From JAJDNH01 sp964552395 (GTDB taxonomy: Bacteria > Acidobacteriota > Thermoanaerobaculia > Thermoanaerobaculales > Sulfomarinibacteraceae), in NCBI GenBank assembly GCA_964552395.1, contig CAZKGM010000001.1, positions 62,001-126,000 of the forward strand: a DNA stretch of 64,000 nucleotides, read 5' to 3'. This document shows, one piece after another, positions 35,415-44,084 of the stretch; position 1 is the first letter of the stretch, and each line of letters begins with the position of its first letter. The notes below the pieces were generated by a model that was not told where the DNA came from, searched no databases, and saw only the letters and a list, made by a program, of their open reading frames with translations. The translations under genes and the position numbers were made by a program.

Positions 35415-35987
35415 GTGAAGGTATATACGAAGATGGGAGACCGGGGTGAGACGTCGCTCTTCTCTGGGGGACGGGTGCGGAAGAGCCACCCGCGGGTAGA
35501 GGCGTACGGGACTGTGGACGAGCTTGGATCGGCTCTCGGGCTGCTTGTCACAGAGCTCTCTGACGCGAGTGCGAAGGGGCACCTCCACACCGCCCAGGCG
35601 GCGCTGCTGGCCATCGGGAGCGCTCTTGCAGATCCTGAGGGCCGCATGGCACAGGATCCGGCAAGCTGGGATGCAGCTCAGCTTGAGGCGTGGATCGATG
35701 AGATGAGCGCCGAGCTGCCACCATTGACGGCCTTCATACTCCCGGGGGGCAGCCGTGCGGCCGCCGTCTCCCACGTGGCTCGCACCGTATGCCGACGTGC
35801 GGAGCGACGGGTCCAGAACGTCGACACCGCGGAGGAGCCGGTACCCGCCGGTATCCTGTCCTATCTCAACCGCCTGTCGGACGCCTTGTTCGTCCTTGCC
35901 CGCCTGTCGAATCACAGGCAGGGTGTTGACAGCCCGGAGTGGCGACCGCGGCCCGCCGACCCCAGCGGGGGCGCTACCGGGGCGTGA
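35415..35987 (+). CDS. cob(I)yrinic acid a,c-diamide adenosyltransferase, PduO type
   Basis: 190 aa from GTG 35415 (VKVYTKMGDRGETSLFSGG). The usual family start is VKIYTxxGDxGxT, so 35415 is preferred; GTG 35400 would add five residues. Conserved features: RVEAYGTVDELGSALGLL, FILPGGSRAAAVSHVARTVCRRAERRV (ATP and cobalamin contacts) and LSYLNRLSDALFVLAR. It transfers adenosyl from ATP to cob(I)alamin to make the B12 coenzyme. TATCAT at 35403-35408 ends 6 nt before the GTG, so this may be another leaderless message. TTGACA at 35365-35370 is too far from that box to be its -35. Confidence 0.92.
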   Translation: MKVYTKMGDRGETSLFSGGRVRKSHPRVEAYGTVDELGSALGLLVTELSDASAKGHLHTAQAALLAIGSALADPEGRMAQDPASWDAAQLEAWIDEMSAELPPLTAFILPGGSRAAAVSHVARTVCRRAERRVQNVDTAEEPVPAGILSYLNRLSDALFVLARLSNHRQGVDSPEWRPRPADPSGGATGA

Positions 35988-36000
35988 TACGCCGGGCTGG

Positions 36001-36006
36001 TACACT
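36001..36006 (+). promoter_or_regulatory. -10 box TACACT upstream of phoH
   Basis: TACACT ends 6 nt before an ATG at 36013 that opens a 27-codon frame, and about 180 nt before phoH. It fits the 6-nt spacing seen at other leaderless starts in this window. Confidence 0.4.
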
Positions 36007-36012
36007 ATGCGT

Positions 36013-36096
36013 ATGGTCACCGAACCCTCGGAGCCCGATCCGGTACCCCCCCCGGCCCCGGGACGTCCCTCCCTCGCGATCGATGGCCGGCTCTGA
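36013..36096 (+). CDS. 27-residue proline-rich leader ORF (tentative)
   Basis: A small frame of 27 codons, beginning MVTEPSEPDP and containing VPPPAP, from an ATG exactly 6 nt after TACACT to TGA 36096. There is no ribosome-binding site. It precedes phoH by 90 nt. The Pro run could stall ribosomes, so a leader peptide is conceivable; chance is also possible for so short a frame. Confidence 0.3.
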   Translation: MVTEPSEPDPVPPPAPGRPSLAIDGRL

Positions 36097-36186
36097 GTTC
36101 CGCAGGGAAAGCTGCCGCCGGCGAGGTGCCGGCGCGGAGAGGGCGGGCCAGCGGTCCCCTGACGACCGAGCCCGGACAGAGGCGCA

Positions 36187-37167
36187 ATGCAGAAGCTGAC
36201 CATCCATGAGCGCCATGCCAAGCGTCTCTTCGGTATCCAGGATGAGAATCTGCGCTACCTTGAGGACCGCTTGCGGGTTACCCTCAGCGCCCGCGGTACC
36301 GAGGTGATGATCACCGGCGACTCCGGGGCCGAGCAGATCACGGCTCGACTCCTGACATCGTTCGATAGCCTGATTGCGGCCGGCTGCGAGATCGGCCGCG
36401 AGGAGTTCAGGACCGGCGTCCGCGTCCTCGAAGAGGACCTCGAGATCGACCTCGTTGAGTTCTTCCTCGACACCAGCATTCCAGATGCCCTGAAGCGCTA
36501 CGTTGTCCCACGGAACATGACCCAGCGGCTGTTCGTGCAGTCGATCGTCAAGCATGACTACGTTTTCGCCACCGGTCCGGCGGGGACAGGCAAGACCTAC
36601 CTGGCCGTGGCGATGGCTGCCGCGTACCTTCTCGACAAGCAGGTCCGCAGGATTGTCCTCACCCGACCGGCTGTGGAAGCGGGGGAACGGCTCGGCTTTC
36701 TACCCGGCGACCTGGCGGAGAAGATCAACCCCTACCTCCGTCCGATCTATGACGCTCTGTACGATATTCTCGGATACGAGAAGGTCTCCCGCCTGATGGA
36801 ACGACAGATGATCGAGGTCGCCCCCCTCGCTTTCATGCGCGGAAGGACCTTGAACGACGCCTTCATCATCCTCGACGAGGCACAGAACACCACTCGCGAG
36901 CAAATGAAGATGTTCCTGACGCGGATGGGCTTCCACTCGAAGACCGTGATTACCGGAGACATAACGCAGATCGACCTTCAGGGTGGGAGGACATCGGGTA
37001 TGGTCGAGGCGATCAGCGTCCTGCGAGATGTGGAAGGGATCGCCTTCATCGGCTTCACGCACCGGGATGTCGTGCGCCATCGGCTGGTGCAACGCATCGT
37101 GGACCGCTACGAGCAGTGGGAGATGCAGTCGGAAGGCCACGAGTCTGAGGGGCCGCGAGATGGTTAG
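36187..37167 (+). CDS. phoH: PhoH family P-loop ATPase
   Basis: 326 aa. The N-terminal ~100 residues carry the PhoH-like RNA-binding (KH-like) segment (FGIQDENLRYLEDRLRV ... ARGTEVMITGDS-type), followed by the PhoH core: FVQSIVKHDYVFATGPAGTGKTYLA (Walker A), VLTRPAVEAGERLGFLPGDL, EVAPLAFMRGRTL, AFIILDEAQNTTREQMKMFLTRMG (Walker B) and VITGDITQIDLQ. Members are RNA-linked ATPases encoded with ybeY in many bacteria, as here. It overlaps the next gene by 8 nt. Confidence 0.95.
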   Translation: MQKLTIHERHAKRLFGIQDENLRYLEDRLRVTLSARGTEVMITGDSGAEQITARLLTSFDSLIAAGCEIGREEFRTGVRVLEEDLEIDLVEFFLDTSIPDALKRYVVPRNMTQRLFVQSIVKHDYVFATGPAGTGKTYLAVAMAAAYLLDKQVRRIVLTRPAVEAGERLGFLPGDLAEKINPYLRPIYDALYDILGYEKVSRLMERQMIEVAPLAFMRGRTLNDAFIILDEAQNTTREQMKMFLTRMGFHSKTVITGDITQIDLQGGRTSGMVEAISVLRDVEGIAFIGFTHRDVVRHRLVQRIVDRYEQWEMQSEGHESEGPRDG

Positions 37168-39469
37168 CGGCTCGGGCAGGACCGAGTCGGCGGCGGCAAG
37201 CCGTATTCAGCGCGGTCTCAAAGAACGCGCGGGATGGTGGGACCGGGTTCTCGAGCTTCCGCTCCTGTGGGCCGTGCTGGCGGTGGCGACGTGTGCCTGG
37301 TTGGTCATGCCCCGGATCGGCAGTCGGCTTCCGGCCTGGGAGGCCGGTCAGGTGGCCACCTACGACATCGTGGTCACCCATGACATGGCGGTGCCGGACC
37401 AGACGGCCACCGAGGCGCTTCGAGAACAGGCGCAGGCCGAGGCCCTGCCGGTCTACGACCTGGCTCCAGGGCTTGGCACTGAGATGGTCGACGCGATCCG
37501 CGCGACCTTCGCCGTATGTCGCGTTGAGCTCAAGCAGGGAGAGCTGACGCAGGAGAACCTGAGCTCAGTTTCGGACCTCACGATTGATGCAGAGATGGTC
37601 AAGGTTCTGCACTCGGCTCAGTGCAGCGGCGAGCTCGAGCAGGCGGTGGTGGATGTGGTGCAACAGATCTACCACCAGCACGTGGTTGATGATCGCCGGA
37701 TGCTCGAGCGTCGAGTGGGTGAGGGTCTGGTGATGCGGAACCTGGCGTCCGGCACCGAGCGTACGCTCGCGATCAGTGACCTGTCGTCGGTGATCGACCT
37801 CCGGTCGGAGCTCGAGCCGGCTATCCGGGCACACCTCCTCGAGCACGACGCCGTGAAGCGACGCTGGATCAAGCCAATCACGGCCTGGCTGGAGGCCAAC
37901 CTGTCGCCGGACATGGTGTTCAACCGGGCGGAAACGGAGGCCCGCGTGAAGGCGGCAGCCGCGGCCGTCACTCCTCGGATGCAGATCTTCAAGAAGGGGC
38001 AGGTGATCGTCCGGCGCGGTGATACGGTGACTCCGGCAGTGGCGCGCGCGCTGCGAGAGATGAACGAGCAACGTCAGGAGCTGACCAGCTACGCGACAAT
38101 AGCCGGGATCGTCTTGGTGGTGCTGTTGATCGTTGGCGGTTGGTGGTGCCTCCTACGCTGGTCGGGCCCGGCCGGCGAGTGGCGGCATCGCCTGTCGATC
38201 GTTTTTCTGCTGCTGGTGGTCTTTACTGCTGCGGAGCGGATGGGCCTGTTCCTGGCAAACGCGGTTGCACTGAACAGCCAAAGCTCGATCCTCTCCTCGC
38301 AGGATGCCTACCTGTGGGCGCTGCCCCACGCCGCAGGGCCGGTGGCCGCGCTGATGGTCCTCGGCCTGCAGCCGGCGATCCTGTTCTCGGTCTCGCAGGC
38401 GCTACTGGTCGGCCTGATGATGGGCGGAGATGTTTCGGTCGTGATCTATGCTCTGGCAGCCGGCGCCATAGGCATTCTTGCGGCCCAGAGGTTCAAGCAG
38501 CGAGCAGTGCTGACGCGAGTTGGTGCCGTCGTTGGCGTGGCCAACCTCCTCGTGATGGGCGTGGTCGAGCTCTACCGTGGGGTACCGGACGGTATCGGGC
38601 CGTATGCCCTCGGCGCAGTCTGCGCGCTTCTCGGGGGCCCTCTGGCGATGGGCACGGCGACCTTCTTCCTGCCGATTTTCGAGGGGCTGTTCGGAGTCAC
38701 AACCGATCTGCGGTTGCTCGAGCTCTCCAGTCAGAACTTGCCTCTTCTGAAACGGTTGTCACTGGAGGCGCCGGGCACCCACCAGCACTCGTTGGCTGTC
38801 GGCAACTTGGCGGAAGCGGGTGCCGATGCGGTGAACGCCAACGGTCTCCTGCTGCGGGTCTGCGCGTACTACCATGACGTCGGCAAGCTGGTGAAACCCG
38901 GGTACTTCGTGGAGAACCAGCACGGTGTGAACCCGCATGACAGCATTGCTCCCTCGATGTCGGCGTTGGTGATCATGAGCCATGTCAAGGAAGGCCTGGA
39001 AATGGCCCGCCGCGAGAAGCTCCCGCTTCCCATCCGACAGGCCATCGCCACGCACCACGGCACCAAGCTCATCCGCTACTTCTACTCCAAGGCAACGGCG
39101 GAGAAAGCGGCTCGGGAGAGGGAAGGTGGCGAGGTCCGGGAGAGTGACTACAGGTACCCCGGTCCAAAGCCGCACACGAAGGAGCTCGGGATTCTGCTGC
39201 TCGCGGACGCTGTCGAGGCGGCTGCGAGAACACTGGATAACCCGACCCCCGGGAAGATTCGCAACATGGTGGAGCGGATCGTCAGCGATGCGCTCGCCGA
39301 TGGACAGCTCGACCACTCGGAGCTCACTTTCAAGGAGCTCGAGAAGATCAGCTCGGCGTTCCTCTGGGTGTTGACGAATATGTATCACAGCCGCATCGAC
39401 TATCCAGGCTTTGACTTCAACAGGAGGCAGCCCAAACGTGATTCGGGTGCACATCAGGTGGGATCGTAA
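37160..39469 (+). CDS. 7TM-HD family cyclic-di-AMP-type phosphodiesterase (PgpH-like)
   Basis: 769 aa from ATG 37160, which overlaps the phoH stop. One N-terminal membrane helix (~30-50) precedes a ~280-residue extracytoplasmic 7TMR-HDED domain (TYDIVVTHDMAVPDQTATEALREQAQAEA ... ). Seven or so membrane helices follow, and the C-terminal HD domain has GTHQHSLAVGNLAEAGADAV, YYHDVGKLVKPGYFVENQ and IATHHGTKLIRYFY. PgpH relatives hydrolyse c-di-AMP; the metal-binding H...HD...H...D set is intact. It sits between phoH and ybeY, the common location of this family. Confidence 0.93.
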   Translation: MVSGSGRTESAAASRIQRGLKERAGWWDRVLELPLLWAVLAVATCAWLVMPRIGSRLPAWEAGQVATYDIVVTHDMAVPDQTATEALREQAQAEALPVYDLAPGLGTEMVDAIRATFAVCRVELKQGELTQENLSSVSDLTIDAEMVKVLHSAQCSGELEQAVVDVVQQIYHQHVVDDRRMLERRVGEGLVMRNLASGTERTLAISDLSSVIDLRSELEPAIRAHLLEHDAVKRRWIKPITAWLEANLSPDMVFNRAETEARVKAAAAAVTPRMQIFKKGQVIVRRGDTVTPAVARALREMNEQRQELTSYATIAGIVLVVLLIVGGWWCLLRWSGPAGEWRHRLSIVFLLLVVFTAAERMGLFLANAVALNSQSSILSSQDAYLWALPHAAGPVAALMVLGLQPAILFSVSQALLVGLMMGGDVSVVIYALAAGAIGILAAQRFKQRAVLTRVGAVVGVANLLVMGVVELYRGVPDGIGPYALGAVCALLGGPLAMGTATFFLPIFEGLFGVTTDLRLLELSSQNLPLLKRLSLEAPGTHQHSLAVGNLAEAGADAVNANGLLLRVCAYYHDVGKLVKPGYFVENQHGVNPHDSIAPSMSALVIMSHVKEGLEMARREKLPLPIRQAIATHHGTKLIRYFYSKATAEKAAREREGGEVRESDYRYPGPKPHTKELGILLLADAVEAAARTLDNPTPGKIRNMVERIVSDALADGQLDHSELTFKELEKISSAFLWVLTNMYHSRIDYPGFDFNRRQPKRDSGAHQVGS

Positions 39470-39863
39470 GCCGCTGCAGCCAACGGCGGAGGCCATGCGA
39501 CGAGTCGTCGGCCTCACCTTGGGCAGTCTGGGGGTAAGTGACGCTGACGTGTCACTCCTGATCGCTGGAGACGATTGCATTCGCGAGCTCAACAGGTCCT
39601 ACCGGGGAAACGATCGGGCCACCGATGTGCTGTCGTTCCCGGACGGTGATGAGCTGCCGGACGGAAGACGGTTGCTCGGCGAGATCGTGGTTTCCCTCGA
39701 CACCGCCCGGGCGCAAGCTGAACGACTCGGTCACAGCGAGCTGAGAGAGCTTGAGGAGCTCGTGCTGCACGGTGTGCTTCACCTGCTTGGGCATGACCAC
39801 GAGCATGATGGTGGCGAGATGGACCGGCTGGAGCTCAAGCTGCGACGGGAGCTACTCCCATGA
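39438..39863 (+). CDS. ybeY: endoribonuclease YbeY
   Basis: 141 aa from GTG 39438, set by GGAGG at 39423-39427; it overlaps the HD gene by 32 nt. The zinc motif H3xH5xH is HGVLHLLGHDHEHDGGEMD. The central RELNRSYRGNDRATDVLSFP is diagnostic of YbeY, with GEIVVSLDTARAQAE. YbeY is a metal-dependent RNase needed for 16S rRNA 3'-end maturation and ribosome quality control. Its partners in the cluster (phoH, era) match the conserved order phoH-HD-ybeY-corC-era. Confidence 0.95.
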   Translation: MIRVHIRWDRKPLQPTAEAMRRVVGLTLGSLGVSDADVSLLIAGDDCIRELNRSYRGNDRATDVLSFPDGDELPDGRRLLGEIVVSLDTARAQAERLGHSELRELEELVLHGVLHLLGHDHEHDGGEMDRLELKLRRELLP

Positions 39864-41128
39864 CGGCCGATGTTCTGAGCTGGCTTCGGCACCCCGTGAC
39901 CCTGACTCTGGCGGGAACGGCGGTGACTCTGCTGCTCCTGGCTCTCGAGCTGCTCGCGCGGCGGCTTGCGGAGATGGGAAACGTCCGGTTTCAGGGCCTG
40001 CTCGACGATCATGAGGAGCTGTTCCCGTTTACGCGCGAGCTTCCTCTTCCTCTGTCGCGCGTGCTTGACGCACTGCGCTGGCTCGTAATCCTCGCGACCT
40101 GGCTCATGTGGGTCATTCTCGCGGCGTTCCCGGGCATGCGCTGGTCGTGGGCGCTGGCGGGAGCGCTGGCGGTGCCCGCTTTGGCAGTGCTCTTCTCACG
40201 CCCGATGGTGAGACGGATCGGGGAGGACGGGATCAGTGTGCTACTGCGCATGGTCAGGCCTCTTCTGCTGCCGGTGGTGGCGACTCTGTCCCGTGGCAGT
40301 GACGGCAGCCGGGTAGAGCCCGTCGAGGACGAGGAAGAGGAGGCCAGCGAACGCGAGATCAGGGCTTTCCTGGATGTCGGAGAGGCGGCCGGGATCATCG
40401 AGGGAGACGAGGGCGAGTTCCTGGAATCGTTGGTCGACTTCTTCGACGCTACGGTGCGTGAGGTGATGACGCCGCGGACAGACATGCTGGCTGTCCCCGA
40501 GATGATCTCCTTCCATGAGCTTCTCAAGACCTTCGCGGACTCGCACCGGAGCAGGATCCCGGTCTACAGGGATACCATCGACAACGTGATTGGCGTGGTA
40601 CACGTCAAGGTCGTCGTCGAGCACCTGATACTCGGCGGTGAGCCCAGGCCGGCCGAGCTGATCCGCGACTGCATGTTGGTCCCCGAGAGCAAGAAGCTCG
40701 GCGAGCTGCTGCGCGACTTCCAGCGCGAGCACCAGCAGCTGGCAATCGTCGTCGACGAGTACGGTGGCACCTCGGGACTCGTGACGTTGGAGGATCTCAT
40801 GGAGGAGATCGTCGGCGAGATCCAGGACGAGCACGAGCCCCGACAACCTCCGGATTGGGAGCAGCTCGCAGACGGGAGCTTCCGCCTCCAGGGTCGAGCG
40901 CCACTCGAGGTGTTGGAGGAGCTGCTCGGTGTGGAGGTCCACGAAGACGAGGTCGACACGGTTGGTGGGCTCGTCTTTGCCCGCTATGGGACAGTGCCCG
41001 AGGCGGGAGCATTGGTCACCGACGACGCTCTCGGCCTGGAGTTCACGGTCGAGCAGGTTGACGAGAGGCGGATTCAGCAGGTGCTGGTCAGGCGTGTGGG
41101 TCCGACACCGGCGAGCGGAAATGGCTGA
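39860..41128 (+). CDS. CNNM/CorC family CBS-domain membrane protein
   Basis: 422 aa. Three hydrophobic segments in the first ~120 residues (e.g. VTLTLAGTAVTLLLLALELLA) precede a cytosolic acidic stretch (EDEEEEASEREI) and the CBS pair: VREVMTPRTDMLAVPE, HRSRIPVYRDTIDNVIGVVHVK and HQQLAIVVDEYGGTSGLVTLEDLMEEIVG, ending in a CorC_HlyC domain (VDTVGGLVFARYGTVPEAGA). Relatives transport or sense Mg2+/Co2+. The N-terminal DUF21 region is shorter and less conserved than in typical members. It overlaps ybeY and era at both ends. Confidence 0.92.
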   Translation: MTADVLSWLRHPVTLTLAGTAVTLLLLALELLARRLAEMGNVRFQGLLDDHEELFPFTRELPLPLSRVLDALRWLVILATWLMWVILAAFPGMRWSWALAGALAVPALAVLFSRPMVRRIGEDGISVLLRMVRPLLLPVVATLSRGSDGSRVEPVEDEEEEASEREIRAFLDVGEAAGIIEGDEGEFLESLVDFFDATVREVMTPRTDMLAVPEMISFHELLKTFADSHRSRIPVYRDTIDNVIGVVHVKVVVEHLILGGEPRPAELIRDCMLVPESKKLGELLRDFQREHQQLAIVVDEYGGTSGLVTLEDLMEEIVGEIQDEHEPRQPPDWEQLADGSFRLQGRAPLEVLEELLGVEVHEDEVDTVGGLVFARYGTVPEAGALVTDDALGLEFTVEQVDERRIQQVLVRRVGPTPASGNG

Positions 41129-42092
41129 GGGCCGACACTGCGGACTGGTGGCTTTAGTGGGCCGCCCGAACGCAGGCAAGAGCACCCTGCTCAACGCCCT
41201 CGTCGGCGAGAAGGTCGCCATCGTTTCGGACAAGCCCCAAACCACGCGGAACCGCATTGTCGGGGTCGTGACGGAAACCCGGGGGCAGATGGTGTTCTTC
41301 GACCTGCCGGGGGTGCACCGTCCCCTGCATCGGATGAACCGCAAGATGATGCAGGAGGTGCGCTCGGCACTCGAAGAGGTGGACCTCGTGCTTCACCTGG
41401 TCGATGCGTCCCAGGCATGGGGAGGGGGCGAGGAGTTCCTGTTCGATCTCCTTGCCCCAGTGAAGCCCGTCGTTCTCGGCGTGCTTACCAAGATCGACCT
41501 GATCCGTCCGAAGTCGCACCTCCTTCCGCTCCTCGACAACTACCGGAAACGCCGGCCTGGGACCGAGGTCGTGCCGATTTCGGCGCGAACCGGTGAGAGC
41601 CTCGATGAACTGCAAGCGGCGCTGTTCCGCCTCCTTCCTGTAGGGCCGCCCCTGTACCCGCCGGAGGTGAGCACAACCCAAACCGAGAGGTTCTTCGTCG
41701 CAGAGGTTGTGCGGGAGAAGCTGCTCGACCTGACACGAGACGAGCTTCCCTACACATCGGGTGTGCTGGTGGAGCTGTTCGAGGAGACCCCCGAGCTGCT
41801 CCGCATCGAGGCCGTCATCCTCGTCGAGCGTAAGAGTCAAAAAGGTCTTGTCATCGGGAAGGGCGGGAGGATGATCCGCGACATCGGGCGCGCAGCGAGA
41901 GAGGATCTCGAAGCGAGGCTGGGGTCACGAATCTTCCTCGGGCTCAGGGTCAAGGTCAGCCCCAGGTGGCGCGAGGACGCCCGCCTGCTGATTGAGATGG
42001 AGCCGGGCATGGCCATGCCCGAGGTCTGCGACGAAGGAGGATCCGGCCTCGCTGAGTCAGTCCGGGCTGACCAGCGGGGGGAGAAGCGATGA
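41121..42092 (+). CDS. era: GTPase Era
   Basis: 323 aa from ATG 41121, overlapping the CorC-like stop. G motifs: G1 GRPNAGKST, switch QTTRNRIVG, G3 DLPG (DxxG with Leu), G4 TKID and G5 SAR. The C-terminal KH domain has GVLVELFEE, ILVERKSQKGLVIGKGGRMIRDIG and FLGLRVKVSPRWR. Era binds the 3' end of 16S rRNA during 30S assembly. An extra ~30-residue tail after the KH domain (PGMAMPEVCDEGGSG) is not typical. It overlaps the next gene by 4 nt. Confidence 0.96.
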   Translation: MAEGRHCGLVALVGRPNAGKSTLLNALVGEKVAIVSDKPQTTRNRIVGVVTETRGQMVFFDLPGVHRPLHRMNRKMMQEVRSALEEVDLVLHLVDASQAWGGGEEFLFDLLAPVKPVVLGVLTKIDLIRPKSHLLPLLDNYRKRRPGTEVVPISARTGESLDELQAALFRLLPVGPPLYPPEVSTTQTERFFVAEVVREKLLDLTRDELPYTSGVLVELFEETPELLRIEAVILVERKSQKGLVIGKGGRMIRDIGRAAREDLEARLGSRIFLGLRVKVSPRWREDARLLIEMEPGMAMPEVCDEGGSGLAESVRADQRGEKR

Positions 42093-42343
42093 CCGGCGTG
42101 GAGACGATCGTGGTCTTTACCGCGGACGCATGCCCTTACAGCGAGGCACTGTGTGCCGACCTGCGCCGCCGCGGCGTTCGATTTCTTGAGATCAACCTCA
42201 GCCGCGAACGCCACCGCATCGAGGAGCTCCGACGCTACTGCTGGGAGCACCGGCTGCCAGTCATTCTTGACCACGAACGGGTCTCGATCGGCTTTCGCGG
42301 TGACTCGTCGTCATTCCGTGATGTCGGGCTGGACGATCTGTAA
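42089..42343 (+). CDS. glutaredoxin-like protein (CPYS, Uxx-star-type)
   Basis: 84 aa thioredoxin-fold protein. The active site is AD-ACPYSEALC with Cys15 in CPYS, at the end of the first strand. CADLRRRGVRFLEINLSRER fits helix 1 and strand 2, LPVILDHERV has the cis-Pro, and IGFRGD ends the fold. The VxVGFxG ending and CPYS resemble a glutaredoxin-like family in which many members have selenocysteine in place of this Cys. Here it is plain TGC. It starts inside the era stop codon, at the tail of the phoH-era operon. Confidence 0.8.
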   Translation: MTGVETIVVFTADACPYSEALCADLRRRGVRFLEINLSRERHRIEELRRYCWEHRLPVILDHERVSIGFRGDSSSFRDVGLDDL

Positions 42344-42344
42344 G

Positions 42345-42590
42345 ATGGGACGACAGCTGATGCCCGCTTGTCCTCGATGCAAGTGCTCGAGTGTGCACCG
42401 TTCCCGGACCCGGACCACCTGGGAGAATCGGGTCCGTTCCGCGCTCCCGGTGCGTTTCTACCGCTGTCATGAGTGTGGCTGGCGTGGGCTGCGGCCAGTT
42501 CCGGGAGAGCTCCGGCGGGTGCTTCCGCGATACGCGTTCTGGCTCGCCGTGGCCGTCCTGGCGTGGTGGCTCCTGGTGTTTTTCTCCTAG
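42345..42590 (+). CDS. small zinc-ribbon membrane protein
   Basis: 81 aa. An N-terminal zinc ribbon with CPRCKC and CHECGW (two CxxC knuckles 28 residues apart) is followed by one C-terminal membrane helix (YAFWLAVAVLAWWLLVFF). ATG 42345 begins 1 nt after the upstream stop; ATG 42360 is an alternative. Function unknown; such proteins are often tail-anchored regulators. Last gene of the operon, facing the DUF4010 gene convergently. Confidence 0.7.
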   Translation: MGRQLMPACPRCKCSSVHRSRTRTTWENRVRSALPVRFYRCHECGWRGLRPVPGELRRVLPRYAFWLAVAVLAWWLLVFFS

Positions 42591-42606
42591 AGGCGCGGCC
42601 GGGCCG

Positions 42607-43881
42607 CTAGACAATCAGAAACAGTACGATGCTGGCGGCTCCCCATGCAACAAGCAGTGCGAGGGACAGGCGTCCTGTCGGAGGATCGCCGAAGCTGAGG
42701 GCGTAGATGCCCTTCATCAGGTTGTTGGTGGCGGTGGCGATCACCACCGCGAGCGAGGCGATCGAGAGGCTTATAGCGGTCCCCGCGGCTGGCGTCAGGC
42801 CGAGGATGAAGGGGTCAACGTCGGTCGGTCCCATCAGGCCGGCCAGGACCAGCACGCCGGCGCCTCCGAACCTGGTTGCCACGACTCGGGTCACGATGAG
42901 AATGAGAAGGAACAGGGCGGCGAAGGTGAACGCCGAGGTCAGCTCGAGCGGGTTTGTGGACGGCCGAGGGGCTTCCTCCGCGGCATCGGCCGCGGCCTCT
43001 CGATTGCTCCGGTGATAGGCCAGCAGGGCTCCGGTTGCCATGGCGGATAGCCCGAGACCCCAGAAAAGCGCCGTGAGACCCTCTGCGAGCTGGCGAGAGA
43101 ACAACATGAGCAGAACCCACAGGCGAACGTACATCATGCCGGTGGCGGCGAGGATCGCTCCAGCGAGCTGCCGTGGGAGCTGTCCGCCTCTGCGTGCCTG
43201 ACGCGCGAGCACAACCGTGATCGCCGTTGACGAGTAGGCGCCGCCGAGAATGCCGGCAAGCATCACTCCCGGTCCCCGTTTCCATGTCACCTGCAGCAGG
43301 TAGCTGAGGTAGGAAAGCCCGCTGACGGCGACGACCACCAGCCAGATCTTGAAAGGGTTGATCTTCAGCGTCGTGAAGACGTGGTTCGGAACCACCGGGA
43401 GGATCACGGCGGTGAGCAGCAGGAACCGCACGAGCGTGCCGAGCTCCCTGCGCGGGATCTTCTGGACCAGACCTTCGAGGGACTGTTTCTCGTGCAGCAG
43501 GAGCACGGCAACCACGGCGGCGGCGACGCTCAGCCAGTAGGCCTGAACCGCGGAGGTGGCGCCGAGTCCGTAGGCGAGGAGCGCGGCCACCTCGGTGGTA
43601 ATACCGAGCCGCGCCTCTCCCAGGCTGGCGTAGTGGGACAGGGCGAGCAACGCCCCGATGACGAGCATTCCCGCGGCAAAGGGTACCGGACTGGAAGGGA
43701 ACGAGACGACCAGCAGGTAGCCCGTGAGGGCGATGAGCGGGAAGGTCCGTACACCTCCGAAGAAGGTGGACGGACGATCGGATCGCATCTCCTCGCGCTC
43801 GAAACCGATGAGAAGCGACAGTGCGAGCGTGAGGATGAAGCCGACCAGCTCCGGTGAGACGTGTCCTGACGCCAGCTCCAT
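42607..43881 (-). CDS. MgtC/SapB-DUF4010 membrane protein
   Basis: 424 aa. The N-terminal MgtC-like domain has LALSLLIGFEREE and FFGGVRTFPLIALTGYL. The rest is DUF4010: LGITTEVAALLAYGLGA, LVRFLLLTAVILPVVPN, GILGGAYSSTAITVVLARQAR and MGPTDVDPFILGL. About a dozen membrane segments are predicted by eye. MgtC relatives act in Mg2+ homeostasis or ATP-synthase control, but the DUF4010 group is uncharacterised. TACACT lies exactly 6 nt upstream of the ATG on this strand, so the message is probably leaderless. The 203 nt between this gene and the nitroreductase (43882-44084) shows no gene. Confidence 0.88.
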   Translation of the reverse strand: MELASGHVSPELVGFILTLALSLLIGFEREEMRSDRPSTFFGGVRTFPLIALTGYLLVVSFPSSPVPFAAGMLVIGALLALSHYASLGEARLGITTEVAALLAYGLGATSAVQAYWLSVAAAVVAVLLLHEKQSLEGLVQKIPRRELGTLVRFLLLTAVILPVVPNHVFTTLKINPFKIWLVVVAVSGLSYLSYLLQVTWKRGPGVMLAGILGGAYSSTAITVVLARQARRGGQLPRQLAGAILAATGMMYVRLWVLLMLFSRQLAEGLTALFWGLGLSAMATGALLAYHRSNREAAADAAEEAPRPSTNPLELTSAFTFAALFLLILIVTRVVATRFGGAGVLVLAGLMGPTDVDPFILGLTPAAGTAISLSIASLAVVIATATNNLMKGIYALSFGDPPTGRLSLALLVAWGAASIVLFLIV

Positions 43882-43887
43882 GCCTCA

Positions 43888-43893
43888 AGTGTA
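43888..43893 (-). promoter_or_regulatory. -10 box TACACT of the DUF4010 gene, leaderless
   Basis: On the minus strand TACACT (43893-43888) is separated from the ATG at 43881 by 6 nt, with no ribosome-binding site in between. Confidence 0.5.
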
Positions 43894-44084
43894 GCGCGAG
43901 ACGGAGCCGGACGCCTCCAGCTGCGGCGGCCACATTCCGATGTCGACGTGGGCGAGGGACGGTCCCCGAAAGACGCCATGAAGCTGTCCAGCGAATCCTA
44001 GCACCTAGCAGCACAGTCGAGCGAGGGAAGCATCTCTGCCGAGCGTGCCGGAGCCCGGCCCGGTCGTCGGAACGTCGGGCCCGT

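Noticed and set aside
34590..36221. A 543-codon open frame on the minus strand across the orphan gene and the cobalamin adenosyltransferase
   Set aside because: It is Arg/Pro/Gly-rich with no motif and lies opposite a clear PduO-type gene; GC-rich DNA leaves such antisense frames open by chance.
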